A DNA stretch of 64,000 nucleotides from Bacillota bacterium (GCA_023411575.1 JAEYOP010000049.1:1-64000); one strand, 5' to 3'; counted from the first letter of the stretch, positions 51,722-61,637 are shown. Program-made: numbers and translations. Notes: generated by a model not told the origin, from the letters alone.

Positions 51722-53062
51722 ATGAAAATGAAAAAGAAAAGCTTGAAGCTCGTGACCCTCGCATTGATAATCGTGTTTGCTCTCACAGCCCTGCTGACAG
51801 GCTGCGGCGCCAAGACGGAAACCGGAACCACGGAAGGGACGGCAGTCGCAACGGCTCCGGCGGAAGACTCGGCCCCCACGGAAGAAGCAAAAGCGGAAGA
51901 ACCCGCGGCAAAAGAGATCGAAGGCACTGTAAAGGTATTCCTCTGGGTCGCGGAAGACCGGATGAAGCTCATCACCGACGAATTCAACAAGGCATATCCG
52001 AAAATCACCATAGAATACTCCATGGCGCCCGCCGTGCAGCCGTATCTTGAAAAGCTCAAGACCATGCTGATCACAAACCAGGCCCCCGACGTTTTCTATG
52101 TCTGCCCTGAAAATATCCAGGACCTGTATGACGGCGGCTATTGCATGGATGTTACAAACCAGCCGTACATCGCCAATGTCAACGACCTGAACAAGCAGCT
52201 GTATACCCGCGACGGCAAGGTGCTTGGCGCATCCGGCGGCAACTGGGTAGGCGGCATCGTATATAATAAGACCGTATTCAAGAAAGCCGGCATCGAGAAG
52301 GAACCGGACACCCTTGCGGAACTGGCGGAAGACATGAAGAAGATCCAGGACATCGGCATCCTGCCCTTTGCCAATCAGCAGCAGGATGCGGCCTGCAACC
52401 TTCTGACCGGAATATTCGGCGCAAACGTCGTTGAAAAAGTACCGGATCACCAGCAGCAGATTTATGCGGGAACAAAGACCAATGCGGATTTCTGGACCGA
52501 ACAGTTCAAAATTTACAATGATTTGTTTGTAAAACCCGGCTATGTTTCCGCAAAGACCATCGGTATCCCGGAAGACAAGCAGATCAATGATTTCGCGCAG
52601 GATAAGCTCGGCATGTACATCGGCGGCGTCTGGTCGCCGGCACAGATCGAAAAAGCGAACCCGAACTGCGATTACGCCATCATGGGCATCCCTGGAACGG
52701 AACCCGGCCCGAAATGGTATTTCGGCGGCCCGATTCCCGCCTATGGCATCTACTCCAAGACGGAAGTCCAGGATGCCGCTCTTCAGTTTACCTCATGGAT
52801 TCACTCCGCAGCGGGCGGCAAGGTCTGCAACGAAGTGCTCGGCGATTTCGAAACCCTGAAGGATTTGCAGACTCCCCTGGATCCCCATCTGGGAGATGTA
52901 GCAGTTAAGGCTGTTGTGAGCGGAAAGCAGTACCTGCCGCTGTTCTGGTGGGAAAAGAATACGGAAACCCTCAGGAAAACGTATCTTGATTCCATACAGA
53001 AGATGATTCTTGGCAAAATGACACCCGAAGAGGCGGCCAAATCGCTGGATACCGCCAAATAG
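51722..53062 (+). CDS. Lipoprotein solute-binding protein (importer 4)
   Basis: A 446-residue binding protein. Unlike the other three it has a lipobox: FALTALLTGCG, with the Cys at about residue 27 as lipid anchor. A low-complexity Ala/Glu/Pro/Thr linker follows, then a family 1 SBP domain (VKVFLWVAEDRMKLITDEFNK, QAPDVFYVCPENIQDL, GWW-like FWWEKNTETLRKTYL near the end). AAGGAGGATT precedes ATG 51722. First gene of a binding protein, permease, permease, kinase, regulator set. Cargo is an unidentified oligosaccharide. Confidence 0.93.
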   Translation: MKMKKKSLKLVTLALIIVFALTALLTGCGAKTETGTTEGTAVATAPAEDSAPTEEAKAEEPAAKEIEGTVKVFLWVAEDRMKLITDEFNKAYPKITIEYSMAPAVQPYLEKLKTMLITNQAPDVFYVCPENIQDLYDGGYCMDVTNQPYIANVNDLNKQLYTRDGKVLGASGGNWVGGIVYNKTVFKKAGIEKEPDTLAELAEDMKKIQDIGILPFANQQQDAACNLLTGIFGANVVEKVPDHQQQIYAGTKTNADFWTEQFKIYNDLFVKPGYVSAKTIGIPEDKQINDFAQDKLGMYIGGVWSPAQIEKANPNCDYAIMGIPGTEPGPKWYFGGPIPAYGIYSKTEVQDAALQFTSWIHSAAGGKVCNEVLGDFETLKDLQTPLDPHLGDVAVKAVVSGKQYLPLFWWEKNTETLRKTYLDSIQKMILGKMTPEEAAKSLDTAK

Positions 53063-53164
53063 GCAACTTACATGAAATGCAGGGATTTAAAGGGCATCAA
53101 CGTGAAGTTGGTGCCTTTTAAAAATACCTGCAGCCGACGCAAATACTTTTTCAGGGGTGATCAG

Positions 53165-54052
53165 ATGAAAGGGAAACTCAAACGGAATATTCAATTCCAA
53201 CTATTCCTGGTACCGGCTTTTATTTTCTATTTCGCATTTGTTATTTTACCGATGCTTATGAGCTTTGCCTATAGCTTTACCGGGTTAACGTTTACAAAGC
53301 CCGAATACCATTTTATAGGCCTGGAAAATTACACTAAGCTTTTTGCAGATGAAGTTGTTACGAACTCGCTGAGCTATACAATGATCTATACGATAGGAAC
53401 TACCATTTTGATCACTCTTTGCTGCGTTCCGCTGGCGCTTTTACTGGACAGCCGGTTCGCCGGAAGGAATATGTACAGGGCGGTGTTCTATTTCCCCTCC
53501 TGTATCGGGGCGTTTATTTTCGGATATGTATTCCGGTATCTGTTGTCCTCGGATGATCTGGGCTTTCTCAATATGCTTCTGATCAACCTCTTCGGAATCG
53601 AAGCCATTCCGTTTTTGTCGGAAATCTTCTGGGCACGGCTTTGTACAATACTGGTGTGCGTCTGGATGGCCACCGGCTGGAATGCGACCATTTACCTCGC
53701 TTACCTCCAGTCCATTCCGGAGGAGCTGTATGAATCGGCCCGTATAGACGGGGCCAATACCGTGCAGAGAGTAAGATATATCACGCTGCCGCTGCTGACG
53801 CCGGCTGCGAAGATCAGCATCATGACTCTGCTGACCGGCGGACTCAGAGTATTCGAACTGCCCTTCGCCCTTACGAGCGGAGGCCCGGCAAGGTCCACCT
53901 CTTCGATCACCCAGGCTTTAATCATCCGGGGCATTACGGAAGGGAACATCGGGTATGCCTGCTCCCTCGGCGTAGTATTCCTGGTATTGATTCTGGTTGT
54001 TACGCTGGTTGAAACTCAGGGCATGTCGAAGCTGGAAGAGAGGGTGAGCTGA
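53165..54052 (+). CDS. ABC sugar importer permease, MalF/UgpA type (importer 4)
   Basis: A 295-residue permease with six hydrophobic segments and EAA loop ESARIDGANTVQRVRYITLP. ELPFALTSGGPARSTSSITQ is the MalF-type C-terminal signature. AGGGGTGATC precedes ATG 53165; an upstream in-frame start at 53072 adds a non-homologous basic extension and is less likely. It is directly followed by its partner permease. Confidence 0.93.
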   Translation: MKGKLKRNIQFQLFLVPAFIFYFAFVILPMLMSFAYSFTGLTFTKPEYHFIGLENYTKLFADEVVTNSLSYTMIYTIGTTILITLCCVPLALLLDSRFAGRNMYRAVFYFPSCIGAFIFGYVFRYLLSSDDLGFLNMLLINLFGIEAIPFLSEIFWARLCTILVCVWMATGWNATIYLAYLQSIPEELYESARIDGANTVQRVRYITLPLLTPAAKISIMTLLTGGLRVFELPFALTSGGPARSTSSITQALIIRGITEGNIGYACSLGVVFLVLILVVTLVETQGMSKLEERVS

Positions 54053-54871
54053 ATGAGACATAAATGGAAGTACCTGAAAACGTTATTGCTCCTTCCCTTT
54101 GCAGTTGCCGTGGCATACCCGTTTATCTTCATTGTAGCCACGTCGCTGAAGGCACAGACGGAAATCTCGGCTCATCCGTACGGGTTGTTATTTACCCCCA
54201 CGCTTGAAAATTATATTTCGGTATTCGAGCGGTTTTCCATCCTGAGAAGCTTGTTCAATAATATCGAAATTACGTCGATCTCGGTTGCCGGCGTTGTAAT
54301 ATTCGCCGCCATGGCTGCTTACCCGATCATATACAATCCCAATAAATTCAACAAGTTTATGGGCGGCATCATGATCATGGGGTATCTGATCCCCGGACAG
54401 GCCTTGCTGATTCCCCTGTATCAGATCATGATAAAGACGCAGCTGATCAACAAGGTGTATGGCGTAATATTCCTTTATCTGGCGGGCTCCTCCCTGGCGG
54501 TTTATCTATACATGGGCTATATGAAAACCATCCCGAAGGATATGTTCGAAGCCGCCACCATTGACGGCTGCGGTGTCTGGGCGACCTTCTGGAAGGTGAT
54601 ATTCCCCCTGATGACGCCTATTGTGGCTACCGTCGTTATTTTTAATGTGTTCGGGGTGTGGAACGACTTTCTCAATCCCTATCTTTTCCTGAGTTCGCCG
54701 AAAAATGCTACGCTGATCCTGCAGGTCCAGAAGACCAGGGACCAGTTTGCCGTAGAATGGGGTCTCGGGCTAGCCATCACCTCCATTATCATGATTCCGC
54801 TGTTCTTCTTCTACGTCTTTACGCAGAAATATCTGATAAAAGGCATGACCAGCGGCGCCATTAAGGGATGA
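54053..54871 (+). CDS. ABC sugar importer permease, MalG type (importer 4)
   Basis: A 272-residue permease with hydrophobic segments and EAA loop EAATIDGCGVWATFWKVIFP. GVWNDFLNPYLFLSS and the terminal GMTSGAIKG are typical. The ATG follows the previous TGA without a gap, so translation is coupled. Its last codons and the bases after the stop share a 23-base stretch with 26911-26933 (one difference). Confidence 0.93.
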   Translation: MRHKWKYLKTLLLLPFAVAVAYPFIFIVATSLKAQTEISAHPYGLLFTPTLENYISVFERFSILRSLFNNIEITSISVAGVVIFAAMAAYPIIYNPNKFNKFMGGIMIMGYLIPGQALLIPLYQIMIKTQLINKVYGVIFLYLAGSSLAVYLYMGYMKTIPKDMFEAATIDGCGVWATFWKVIFPLMTPIVATVVIFNVFGVWNDFLNPYLFLSSPKNATLILQVQKTRDQFAVEWGLGLAITSIIMIPLFFFYVFTQKYLIKGMTSGAIKG

Positions 54872-54899
54872 CCGAATCATAAAATGGATCCGGACAGAA

Positions 54900-54931
54900 C
54901 GGGGCATGGCGAAGGCCCGCCCCTGAATTTT
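54900..54931 (+). terminator. Weak terminator-like hairpin after importer 4
   Basis: GGGGC and GCCCC enclose a short loop and are followed by TGAATTTTCTT; moderate at best. Confidence 0.4.
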
Positions 54932-54937
54932 CTTATA

Positions 54938-54966
54938 TTGCGGGGGGTGTACGGTCGGGTTATAAT
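54938..54966 (+). promoter_or_regulatory. Promoter of the second kinase/regulator pair
   Basis: TTGCGG (54938-54943), 17 bases, TATAAT (54961-54966), about 40 bases before the kinase start. Confidence 0.65.
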
Positions 54967-55008
54967 AGTTATGTCAACAGTACTATGCTGCCTGACAAGA
55001 GGAGCGAT

Positions 55009-56817
55009 ATGATAAAGGAAACCATCTCCCTTTCGCCGTTTATTCAAAAAAAATCCGTTATATTCGCGATCTTTCTGACCTTTCTTCTGGTGAATATGGT
55101 GATCTTTTTAGCAATGGTTTTTTTCACAACCAATAATTCTTCCAACATTCTTACGGGGGAAATCACCGTCTATACGGAAAAAATCATCGAGCAGGCCATC
55201 GCCAATCTGGACTACAATCTTGCCGACGTGCAGTCGCCCCTGATCATGCTGTCCAATAACAAAACCATCCTTACCTGTCTCCAGGACTACCAGAACATGA
55301 GCGACGCGGACAAGTATACGAACAAAAAGGAAATTTTGAATGTCATCGCGGGATACTGGCTGAAGCCCCTGATTTCCGACCTGATCATCGTCGGAAACAA
55401 CGGGTTCTTTTTCAATTCCACGGAAAATTCCCTGAAGTGGGATTATGACTTCCTGGGACAGCCCTGGTATAAAAATGCCGAAAAAAAGGACAACACTTTT
55501 ATCAATTTTGGGCTGCACCTGCAGAACTATTATAACGAGAACATTTACCGGAAAAGCGACCGGCTTACCATTTCCATAGGACTGCCGGTAAAAGCCTCCG
55601 GCGGCGCGGAGCTCGGTACGGTCCTGTGCGACCTGGAACTGAGCAAGCTCAATGACATCCTGAAGCTGAACACCTTTGAAAAGAGCGGGTATATCTTCCT
55701 GACCGACGACCGGGGAAAGATCCTGGCCCATAAGAACAGCGACCTGATCGGAGAGGATTTCGGCCTGAAGGACCGGTCCGTCATCCTGAACGGGAAACAG
55801 GGCAGTTTTATCACGGAAGGCCCGGAAGGAAAGCTGCTGCTGGTTTACCATACTTCCAGGATCGCCGGCCTGAAGCTGATATCGGTGATTCCCATCAATG
55901 AAATAGAAGAGCATTCCCTGGCGCTGAAGCGCAATATCATCCGGATCTTCATGATCTCCCTGCTGGTCCAGGTCATCGTCTATTTTATCGTGGTCCTTTT
56001 TATCTCCAAGCCCTTCAAGAAATTGATCCATTCCATCGACAACGTCCGACTGGAGGACCTGTCTGTCAAAAGCGGGGATTATCAGTTCTGGGAATTGAAT
56101 GTGATCGGGCGGAAATTCGAGGAACTGATCGAACGGCTCAAGAATTTGATCCGGGAAAACTACGATTCGAAGCTGAGCCTGAAGGAGGCCGAACTGGAAA
56201 ACCTGCAGGCCCAGATCAATCCCCACATGCTGTACAATACGCTGCAAATCCTGCAGACCGAGATCGTCTGCGGCAATATCGAGGAGTCCGACCGGATCGT
56301 GCTTTCCCTCAGCGAGCTGTTCCGGTATTCCGTCCACAAGGAAAAAGAAATGGTCTATATATCCCAGGAGATTCAATACCTTGAAAATTATTTCAATCTT
56401 TGCTCCAGGAGATTTGACGGGAACCTGAAGGCCGTCTTCGACATTTCAGAGGAGGTCTACAATTTCAAAATCCCGAGGCTGCTGTTCCAGCCGATCATTG
56501 AAAACTGCATCATCCACGGCTTCAAGGAGTGCCCGGAGAACGGCGAAATCCTCATATCCGCCAGGATAGTCCCGGAGGGAATCCTCATTTCCGTCCGGGA
56601 CAATGGGGGAGGCATAGGGCCCGCCAGGCTCGAGCAATTGATCCGCCACATCAATGATCCTTCTGCCGCGGATTCCAACATCGGCCTTCGGAATGTCCAT
56701 CAGAGAATACGTCTTAAATATGGAGAACGATACGGGATAAGCCTTCGCAGCGTAAAAGGGGAATATACGGTTGTGGACATGCTCATCGCCCGTTTCGAAG
56801 GGGGACACAGGCAATGA
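55009..56817 (+). CDS. YesM-type sensor histidine kinase
   Basis: A 602-residue kinase. TM1 lies at about residues 18-42 (VIFAIFLTFLLVNMVIFLAMVFF), an extracellular Cache-like sensor follows, and TM2 near 305-327 (IFMISLLVQVIVYFIVVLFI). Then a HAMP-like linker, His box INPHMLYNTLQ and ATPase motifs (PIIENCIIHGF, RDNGGGIG). AGAGGAG precedes ATG 55009. The regulator gene overlaps its stop by four bases. Same architecture as the 48445 kinase but clearly diverged in the sensor, suggesting a different signal. Confidence 0.94.
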   Translation: MIKETISLSPFIQKKSVIFAIFLTFLLVNMVIFLAMVFFTTNNSSNILTGEITVYTEKIIEQAIANLDYNLADVQSPLIMLSNNKTILTCLQDYQNMSDADKYTNKKEILNVIAGYWLKPLISDLIIVGNNGFFFNSTENSLKWDYDFLGQPWYKNAEKKDNTFINFGLHLQNYYNENIYRKSDRLTISIGLPVKASGGAELGTVLCDLELSKLNDILKLNTFEKSGYIFLTDDRGKILAHKNSDLIGEDFGLKDRSVILNGKQGSFITEGPEGKLLLVYHTSRIAGLKLISVIPINEIEEHSLALKRNIIRIFMISLLVQVIVYFIVVLFISKPFKKLIHSIDNVRLEDLSVKSGDYQFWELNVIGRKFEELIERLKNLIRENYDSKLSLKEAELENLQAQINPHMLYNTLQILQTEIVCGNIEESDRIVLSLSELFRYSVHKEKEMVYISQEIQYLENYFNLCSRRFDGNLKAVFDISEEVYNFKIPRLLFQPIIENCIIHGFKECPENGEILISARIVPEGILISVRDNGGGIGPARLEQLIRHINDPSAADSNIGLRNVHQRIRLKYGERYGISLRSVKGEYTVVDMLIARFEGGHRQ

Positions 56818-58355
56818 AGCTGCTGATTGTGGACGACCAGTCGTCCGTGCATAAATTTCTGGATACCGTGTTTGACTGGCCTGCCATGGGGATCGCCCAG
56901 GTCGGGCACGCCTTTAACGGGAACGAGGCTCTGGAGCTCATCCGGAGGGCTCCGCCCGATTTGATGATCCTGGACATTAAAATGCCATATATGGACGGAA
57001 TTGAATTGATCCGGGAATTGGAACGCAGCGGGCGGATGGTCCGGATCATCATCCTGAGCGCCTACAATGAGTTTGAATACGCACGGGAGGCTATGAAATA
57101 CGGCTTGAAGGATTATGTGCTCAAGCCGATTGATTCCAAGAAGCTGGGCGATATCATTATGAACGCGATCCGCGAAATCGAGGCGGAGCAGGAGAAATGC
57201 GTCCAGGAGGCGATGAACGCAGCGCTTTACGGCTTTAAGCTGCCGGAGGAAGCCGCCGGAAAGATTTGTTCCGCTTTTGAGCACAGAAACATTCGACAGT
57301 TCTTTCTTATTGCTTTCCTCTGTAGAAATTCAAATGAAGCGGATGTTCTAGGCCAATTGCAGGATGAGCTGAAACGCGATTCCGCGCATCCCTGCAGAAC
57401 TCTTCCCGCCAACGAGGGAGAGCTGCTTGCCCTTGTGCCGCTTTGCCGGGAAGAGGAATTGGAGCAGGCGGCCGGGGTAATCCGGGAAAAATTGGCCGGA
57501 TTCCGCACGGCGCACGGCTGCGACAGCCTGGTTGCGGGCCTCAGCGAGGCGGACTCAGAGGTGGAGCATATGCGGGAGCTGTACCTGCATGCGGTGAAAG
57601 CGACGGAAATGTCCTTTTATTCGAAGGAGGGCTTTTTCCGGTATTCCGCGGAGCTGTTTTCCGAGAAGGCGGAAAAGGAGCTTCCGGATGCGTTGGAGAA
57701 AAACATTATCGACAGTATAAAGCTGAACTTTCAGGAATTCCGGTGCATTGAACTCATCGGAAACTACTTTGACTATTTCCGGAGGAACCCGGTGGCGCCG
57801 GAGCAGGTTGCGCTGTCCCTGATGAACCTGGTCAGCCGGATCAACCTGAGGCTTGTGGAAGAATACAGGGACGGCGGGATTTTTATCGAGGACGTGCCGC
57901 GGGCTTACTGGTCGGAGCACTACTATATCGACGATCTGGAGCTGGCCTTTGCGCAGAATGTCTTCTCCGCCCTCGGCCGGATAAGGTCCAACCGGCCCAA
58001 GACCGATACGGAGATCATCCGGGAGGTCAAAAGGCACATCGACGAAAAATACAACGAGGATTTGTCCCTGGACAGCATTTCGGAAAAATTTTTCATCAGC
58101 AAATACCAGCTCAGCCGGATCTTCAAAAAGGAGATCGGGATCAATTACTGGGATTACATAACCCAGGTCCGGATGGAGAAAGCCCGTCTCCTGATACAGA
58201 ATACGGATATGAAGATGTATGAGATTGCGGAGAAGACGGGCTACGACGACATCAGCCATTTCAGCACCGCCTTCAAGAAGTACTTCGGCAAAAGCCCCAA
58301 GGAATTCAAGGCGCAGCCCGGCGAAAATAACAAAGCCAACCACCTTCCGGGATAG
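56814..58355 (+). CDS. YesN-type response regulator with AraC DNA-binding domain
   Basis: A 513-residue regulator. The receiver domain has VDDQ, phosphorylation site Asp54 (LMILDIKMPY) and VLKPID. A long middle region follows, about 100 residues longer than in the 50294 regulator. The C-terminal double helix-turn-helix contains LDSISEKFFISKYQLSRIFKK and MYEIAEKTGYDDISHFSTAFKKY. It overlaps the kinase by four bases (ATGA). Likely target is importer 4 or the GH31 gene beyond the next terminator. Confidence 0.94.
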   Translation: MKLLIVDDQSSVHKFLDTVFDWPAMGIAQVGHAFNGNEALELIRRAPPDLMILDIKMPYMDGIELIRELERSGRMVRIIILSAYNEFEYAREAMKYGLKDYVLKPIDSKKLGDIIMNAIREIEAEQEKCVQEAMNAALYGFKLPEEAAGKICSAFEHRNIRQFFLIAFLCRNSNEADVLGQLQDELKRDSAHPCRTLPANEGELLALVPLCREEELEQAAGVIREKLAGFRTAHGCDSLVAGLSEADSEVEHMRELYLHAVKATEMSFYSKEGFFRYSAELFSEKAEKELPDALEKNIIDSIKLNFQEFRCIELIGNYFDYFRRNPVAPEQVALSLMNLVSRINLRLVEEYRDGGIFIEDVPRAYWSEHYYIDDLELAFAQNVFSALGRIRSNRPKTDTEIIREVKRHIDEKYNEDLSLDSISEKFFISKYQLSRIFKKEIGINYWDYITQVRMEKARLLIQNTDMKMYEIAEKTGYDDISHFSTAFKKYFGKSPKEFKAQPGENNKANHLPG

Positions 58356-58418
58356 CCCGCTCGGGACCGATTTGGTCGTAACGTTCTCGCCCACAAAACA
58401 GTGGATTCGAGACTAAAG

Positions 58419-58446
58419 ACCATTTTGCCGAGGTCAGCAAAATGGT
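58419..58446. other. 10-bp perfect hairpin
   Basis: ACCATTTTGC (58419-58428) and GCAAAATGGT (58437-58446) around CGAGGTCA; no long T run follows. Might act in termination, or as a protein site. Confidence 0.4.
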
Positions 58447-58513
58447 TGAGATCGGTAGTTCGACGCAAAGCCTACCCGGCAGAAACGCATTCCAACTCGG
58501 CACATATAGAAAA

Positions 58514-58556
58514 GCCCCCTTGCCGGCAGATGACATGCTCGGCAAGGGGGTTTTTG
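58514..58556. terminator. Bidirectional terminator between regulator and GH31 genes
   Basis: CCCCCTTGCCG (58515-58525) and CGGCAAGGGGG (58540-58550) form a strong stem with TTTTT on the plus strand and an A/T tract on the other side. Confidence 0.85.
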
Positions 58557-58567
58557 CGGCCGGCCGC

Positions 58568-60565
58568 CTAGATCATCCCGATCCATTCCGCGTGACTGCC
58601 GTCCCGCAGAAATGCCGGGATGACGTCCAGCGGCGCCGCCGCCGACACAGCCCTTCCGCCGGCATACACCTTGCCGTCGTGCAGGCTGGTCCAGGCTGCG
58701 CCTTCCGGGAGGTACACCTCCCTGCTGCACGCGCCTTCATACACTACCGGCGCGACAAGGATGTCGCCGCCGTACATGTATTGATCCTTCAGCGTCCAGC
58801 AGACGGGATCCTCCGGGAATTCATAGAACATGGCCCGCATAACGGGCGTCCCTTTTTCATGAGCCTGGCGCATAAGCTCGCGAGTATACGGGCGCATGGC
58901 TTCGCGCAGCTTCATGTATTTTACGAGAATCTCATAGGTTTCCTGTCCATAGCTCCATACTTCGTTGTCGCCTCCGGTGAACAGCGCCGGACGCCCGTTC
59001 TTCCCGTAAAGCATGGTCGTCGGCTTGCGGTCCCCATGCAGGCGCATGACCGGACAGAAGGCGCCGTACTGGAACCAGCGGACCAGAAGCTTCCGGAAGC
59101 CTTCGTCCTCCGGGTCGCCGCCGCCGAAGCCGCCGATGTCCGTCGTCCACCAGGGAATGCCGCAGAGGCCCATATGGAGTCCCGCGCAGATCTGCTTCCG
59201 GAAATCCGCATAATCGGAATGGATGTCTCCCGACCATACAAGCGCGCCGTACCGCTGGCTTCCCGCCCAGGCGCAGCGGACCAGGTTGACGATATCCCGC
59301 TGTCCTTCGTTTTCCATCCCTTCGTAAAAAGTTCTGGAATAAAGCTGCGGATAAATGTTTCCGACTTGGACATTCGGTCCGGCATAATACCGGTAATTGT
59401 CGAAATCGTACACAGTGTATTCCGGTTCCGCCTCGTCGAGCCAGAACAGCTTGATGCCGTGGTCATAGTAGTTTTTCCTGCATTTGTCCCAGACATAGCG
59501 CCTGGCGGCGGGGTTCGTGGCGTCGTAGAAAACGCTGTCCCCGCCGAACTGCATGCAGATGTTGACGCCCATTTCCGGTTTGACCAGCAGGCCGTTTTGC
59601 TTCATCTCGTTGAAATTTTCGCTTTGCAGGTCGATCTGGGGCCAGACGGACACCATCAACTCCATGCCCAACTGCTTCAGTTCCTCCGCCATGGCCCGCG
59701 GGTCGGGGAAGAATTCCTCGTCGAAGCGGAAATCGCCCATTTTCGGCCAGTGGAAGAAATCGCATACGATCACGTCGACGGGCAGGCCGCGGCGCTTATA
59801 CTCCCTTGCGACCTCCAGCAGCTGCTCCTGGTTGTAGTAGCGCAGCTTGCACTGCCAGAAGCCCAGGCCGTACTCCGGCATCATGGGGACCGTTCCGGTC
59901 ACGCTTGCATAGGCCTCTTCGATTTCCGCAGGCGTATCGCCCGCCGTGATCCAGTAATCCAACTGCTTGGTGCTTTCAGCATGCCACTCCGTCCGGTTTT
60001 TGCAAAAGCTGGCGCTTCCGATAGCCGGGTTGTGCCACAGAAAGCCGTAGCCGAGACTGGACAGCACAAAGGGGATGCTCGCCTGGGAATTCCGGTGGGA
60101 TAGCTCAAAGTTACAGTTTTTGATATCCAGGATTTCCTGCTGGTATTGTCCCATGCCGTACAGCTTTTCCGTTTCATCGGACTCAAAAGTGACGGTCAGC
60201 TTGTAATCTCCTCCAATGATGGGCTTGAATTTCCTCGCGTGCAGGTTCAGCGCGCCATGGTGGTCGATTTCCTGCAGCAGCAGCCGGCCTTTTTGATTGT
60301 AAAAACGGATCCTGCCGTTTTTGGTCCAGCTATTTTCCTCGATCACGGCTTCTATTTTTCCGTTCCGGATTACCGCTTTGCCGTCTTCGATCCGGATATC
60401 CGCGCTGCCGCAGCCGGCCGGCAATAGGGCGAAATCGGTGTCCATGATATCACCCATCATCCGCGAACGCACCCGGAAGCTGTTTGCGCCCCAGGGCTCG
60501 ATCACGAGCTTTTCCCCGTTATATTGCCAGATGAGTTTGTTGCCTTCCTGACAGAATATGCCCAT
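58568..60565 (-). CDS. GH31 glycosidase, alpha-xylosidase-like
   Basis: A 665-residue GH31 enzyme with no signal peptide. The N-terminal beta-sandwich contains LYGMGQYQQ; the barrel has PVDVIVCDFFHWPKMGDF, nucleophile segment KLFWLDEAEPEY and the acid/base region WSGDIHSDY followed by GIPWWTTDIGGF. The FFHWPKMGDFRFD and DEAEPE patterns are those of alpha-xylosidase-type GH31 (YicI-like) rather than alpha-glucosidase. It would remove alpha-1,6-xylose from xyloglucan oligosaccharides in the cytoplasm. Divergent from an AraC gene, with three ATGTTGCT repeats between. Confidence 0.9.
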   Translation of the reverse strand: MGIFCQEGNKLIWQYNGEKLVIEPWGANSFRVRSRMMGDIMDTDFALLPAGCGSADIRIEDGKAVIRNGKIEAVIEENSWTKNGRIRFYNQKGRLLLQEIDHHGALNLHARKFKPIIGGDYKLTVTFESDETEKLYGMGQYQQEILDIKNCNFELSHRNSQASIPFVLSSLGYGFLWHNPAIGSASFCKNRTEWHAESTKQLDYWITAGDTPAEIEEAYASVTGTVPMMPEYGLGFWQCKLRYYNQEQLLEVAREYKRRGLPVDVIVCDFFHWPKMGDFRFDEEFFPDPRAMAEELKQLGMELMVSVWPQIDLQSENFNEMKQNGLLVKPEMGVNICMQFGGDSVFYDATNPAARRYVWDKCRKNYYDHGIKLFWLDEAEPEYTVYDFDNYRYYAGPNVQVGNIYPQLYSRTFYEGMENEGQRDIVNLVRCAWAGSQRYGALVWSGDIHSDYADFRKQICAGLHMGLCGIPWWTTDIGGFGGGDPEDEGFRKLLVRWFQYGAFCPVMRLHGDRKPTTMLYGKNGRPALFTGGDNEVWSYGQETYEILVKYMKLREAMRPYTRELMRQAHEKGTPVMRAMFYEFPEDPVCWTLKDQYMYGGDILVAPVVYEGACSREVYLPEGAAWTSLHDGKVYAGGRAVSAAAPLDVIPAFLRDGSHAEWIGMI

Positions 60566-60592
60566 TGGTCTTTCCTCCGCTTTCTTATAAAA

Positions 60593-60690
60593 ATGTTGCT
60601 TTCCTTTGCTAATTTTGTGATAATACGATTATACTGCGTAAAATGCGGAATATCTCATATTATGTTGCTATAAAATAACAAAATGTTGCT
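60593..60690. promoter_or_regulatory. Three direct ATGTTGCT repeats between GH31 and AraC genes
   Basis: ATGTTGCT occurs at 60593-60600, 60662-60669 and 60683-60690. The last two are 21 bases apart, two helical turns, typical for an AraC dimer on direct repeats. The divergent AraC protein is the likely ligand. Confidence 0.65.
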
Positions 60691-60733
60691 TGCTTGAAAA
60701 ATAAAAGAGCGGCAGGAAACGGAGGGAGCCCCA

Positions 60734-61636
60734 ATGATACAGGAGCGGGCCAATCTGAAGGAAAGAGCGATCCACGGGTCCGCGGATTTTCCGCTGTGCG
60801 TCTACAGAAGCCGGCCGAACCAGGACGAAAGCATTCTCTTCTGCCATTGGCACGACGAGGTTGAAATCATGTATCTGGCCTCCGGAAGCGCGACGTTCTA
60901 TCTGGATACGGTTCCGGTGGAAATAGGGGAGGGGGAAGCGGTGATCATCAACAGCGGCACAATCCACTCCGGCACCTCGGCGGATTTTCAAAACTGTGTT
61001 TTCTATGCGGTCGTGTTTGATTTCACCATGCTTTTCAACAACAAAGCAGGGGACAGCCTGGGCAAATACCTTGTTCCGGTTCATAACGGCCAGTACAGGC
61101 TCCCGGTAAAGCTGAGCAGGGAAGGGGAGCAGGACAGGGAAATCCTGCAGCAGGTCCGAAACATCGTCGATGCTTACATCAATCGCAAACCGGCTTATCC
61201 GTTAACCATCCTGTCGTCCCTTTACGCCATTCTGGGCGGACTGATTGCCCAGGACCGCCTCACCGCTGTCGGGATCGTAAAAACCGAAGCTTCCCACTCC
61301 CGGCTGGCACAGTTTAAAGCCGTGCTTGCCTTTATTGAAGAAAATTACAGCCAAAAAATAGGCATCCGGGAAATGGCGGACCATATCAACATGAGTCCGT
61401 ATCATTTTTGCCGTTTTTTCAAAACCATGTCGGGGAAGACCCCCTTCGAGTACCTGATAGGATATCGGATCCACCAGGCGGAGCTGCTTTTGAAGGATCC
61501 CTCCCGAAAGATCATCGATATCGCCCTGGAGGTTGGCTTCAACAATATCAGTTACTTTATCAAAAGCTTCCGGGAATACAAAAAAATGACGCCGGCAAAA
61601 TACCGTTCCGGTGAAATAGGGTCGGAAGCCAGATAA
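60734..61636 (+). CDS. AraC-family regulator with cupin sensor
   Basis: A 300-residue regulator. The N-terminal cupin half has FCHWHDEVEIMYLASGSATFYLDTVPVEIGEGEAVIINSGTIHS, with His residues typical of the AraC arm and pocket. The C-terminal double helix-turn-helix has IREMADHINMSPYHFCRFFKT and IIDIALEVGFNNISYFIKSFREY. It is divergent from GH31 and convergent with GH51 and probably activates one or both in response to xylose- or arabinose-containing sugars. Confidence 0.9.
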   Translation: MIQERANLKERAIHGSADFPLCVYRSRPNQDESILFCHWHDEVEIMYLASGSATFYLDTVPVEIGEGEAVIINSGTIHSGTSADFQNCVFYAVVFDFTMLFNNKAGDSLGKYLVPVHNGQYRLPVKLSREGEQDREILQQVRNIVDAYINRKPAYPLTILSSLYAILGGLIAQDRLTAVGIVKTEASHSRLAQFKAVLAFIEENYSQKIGIREMADHINMSPYHFCRFFKTMSGKTPFEYLIGYRIHQAELLLKDPSRKIIDIALEVGFNNISYFIKSFREYKKMTPAKYRSGEIGSEAR

Positions 61637-61637
61637 G

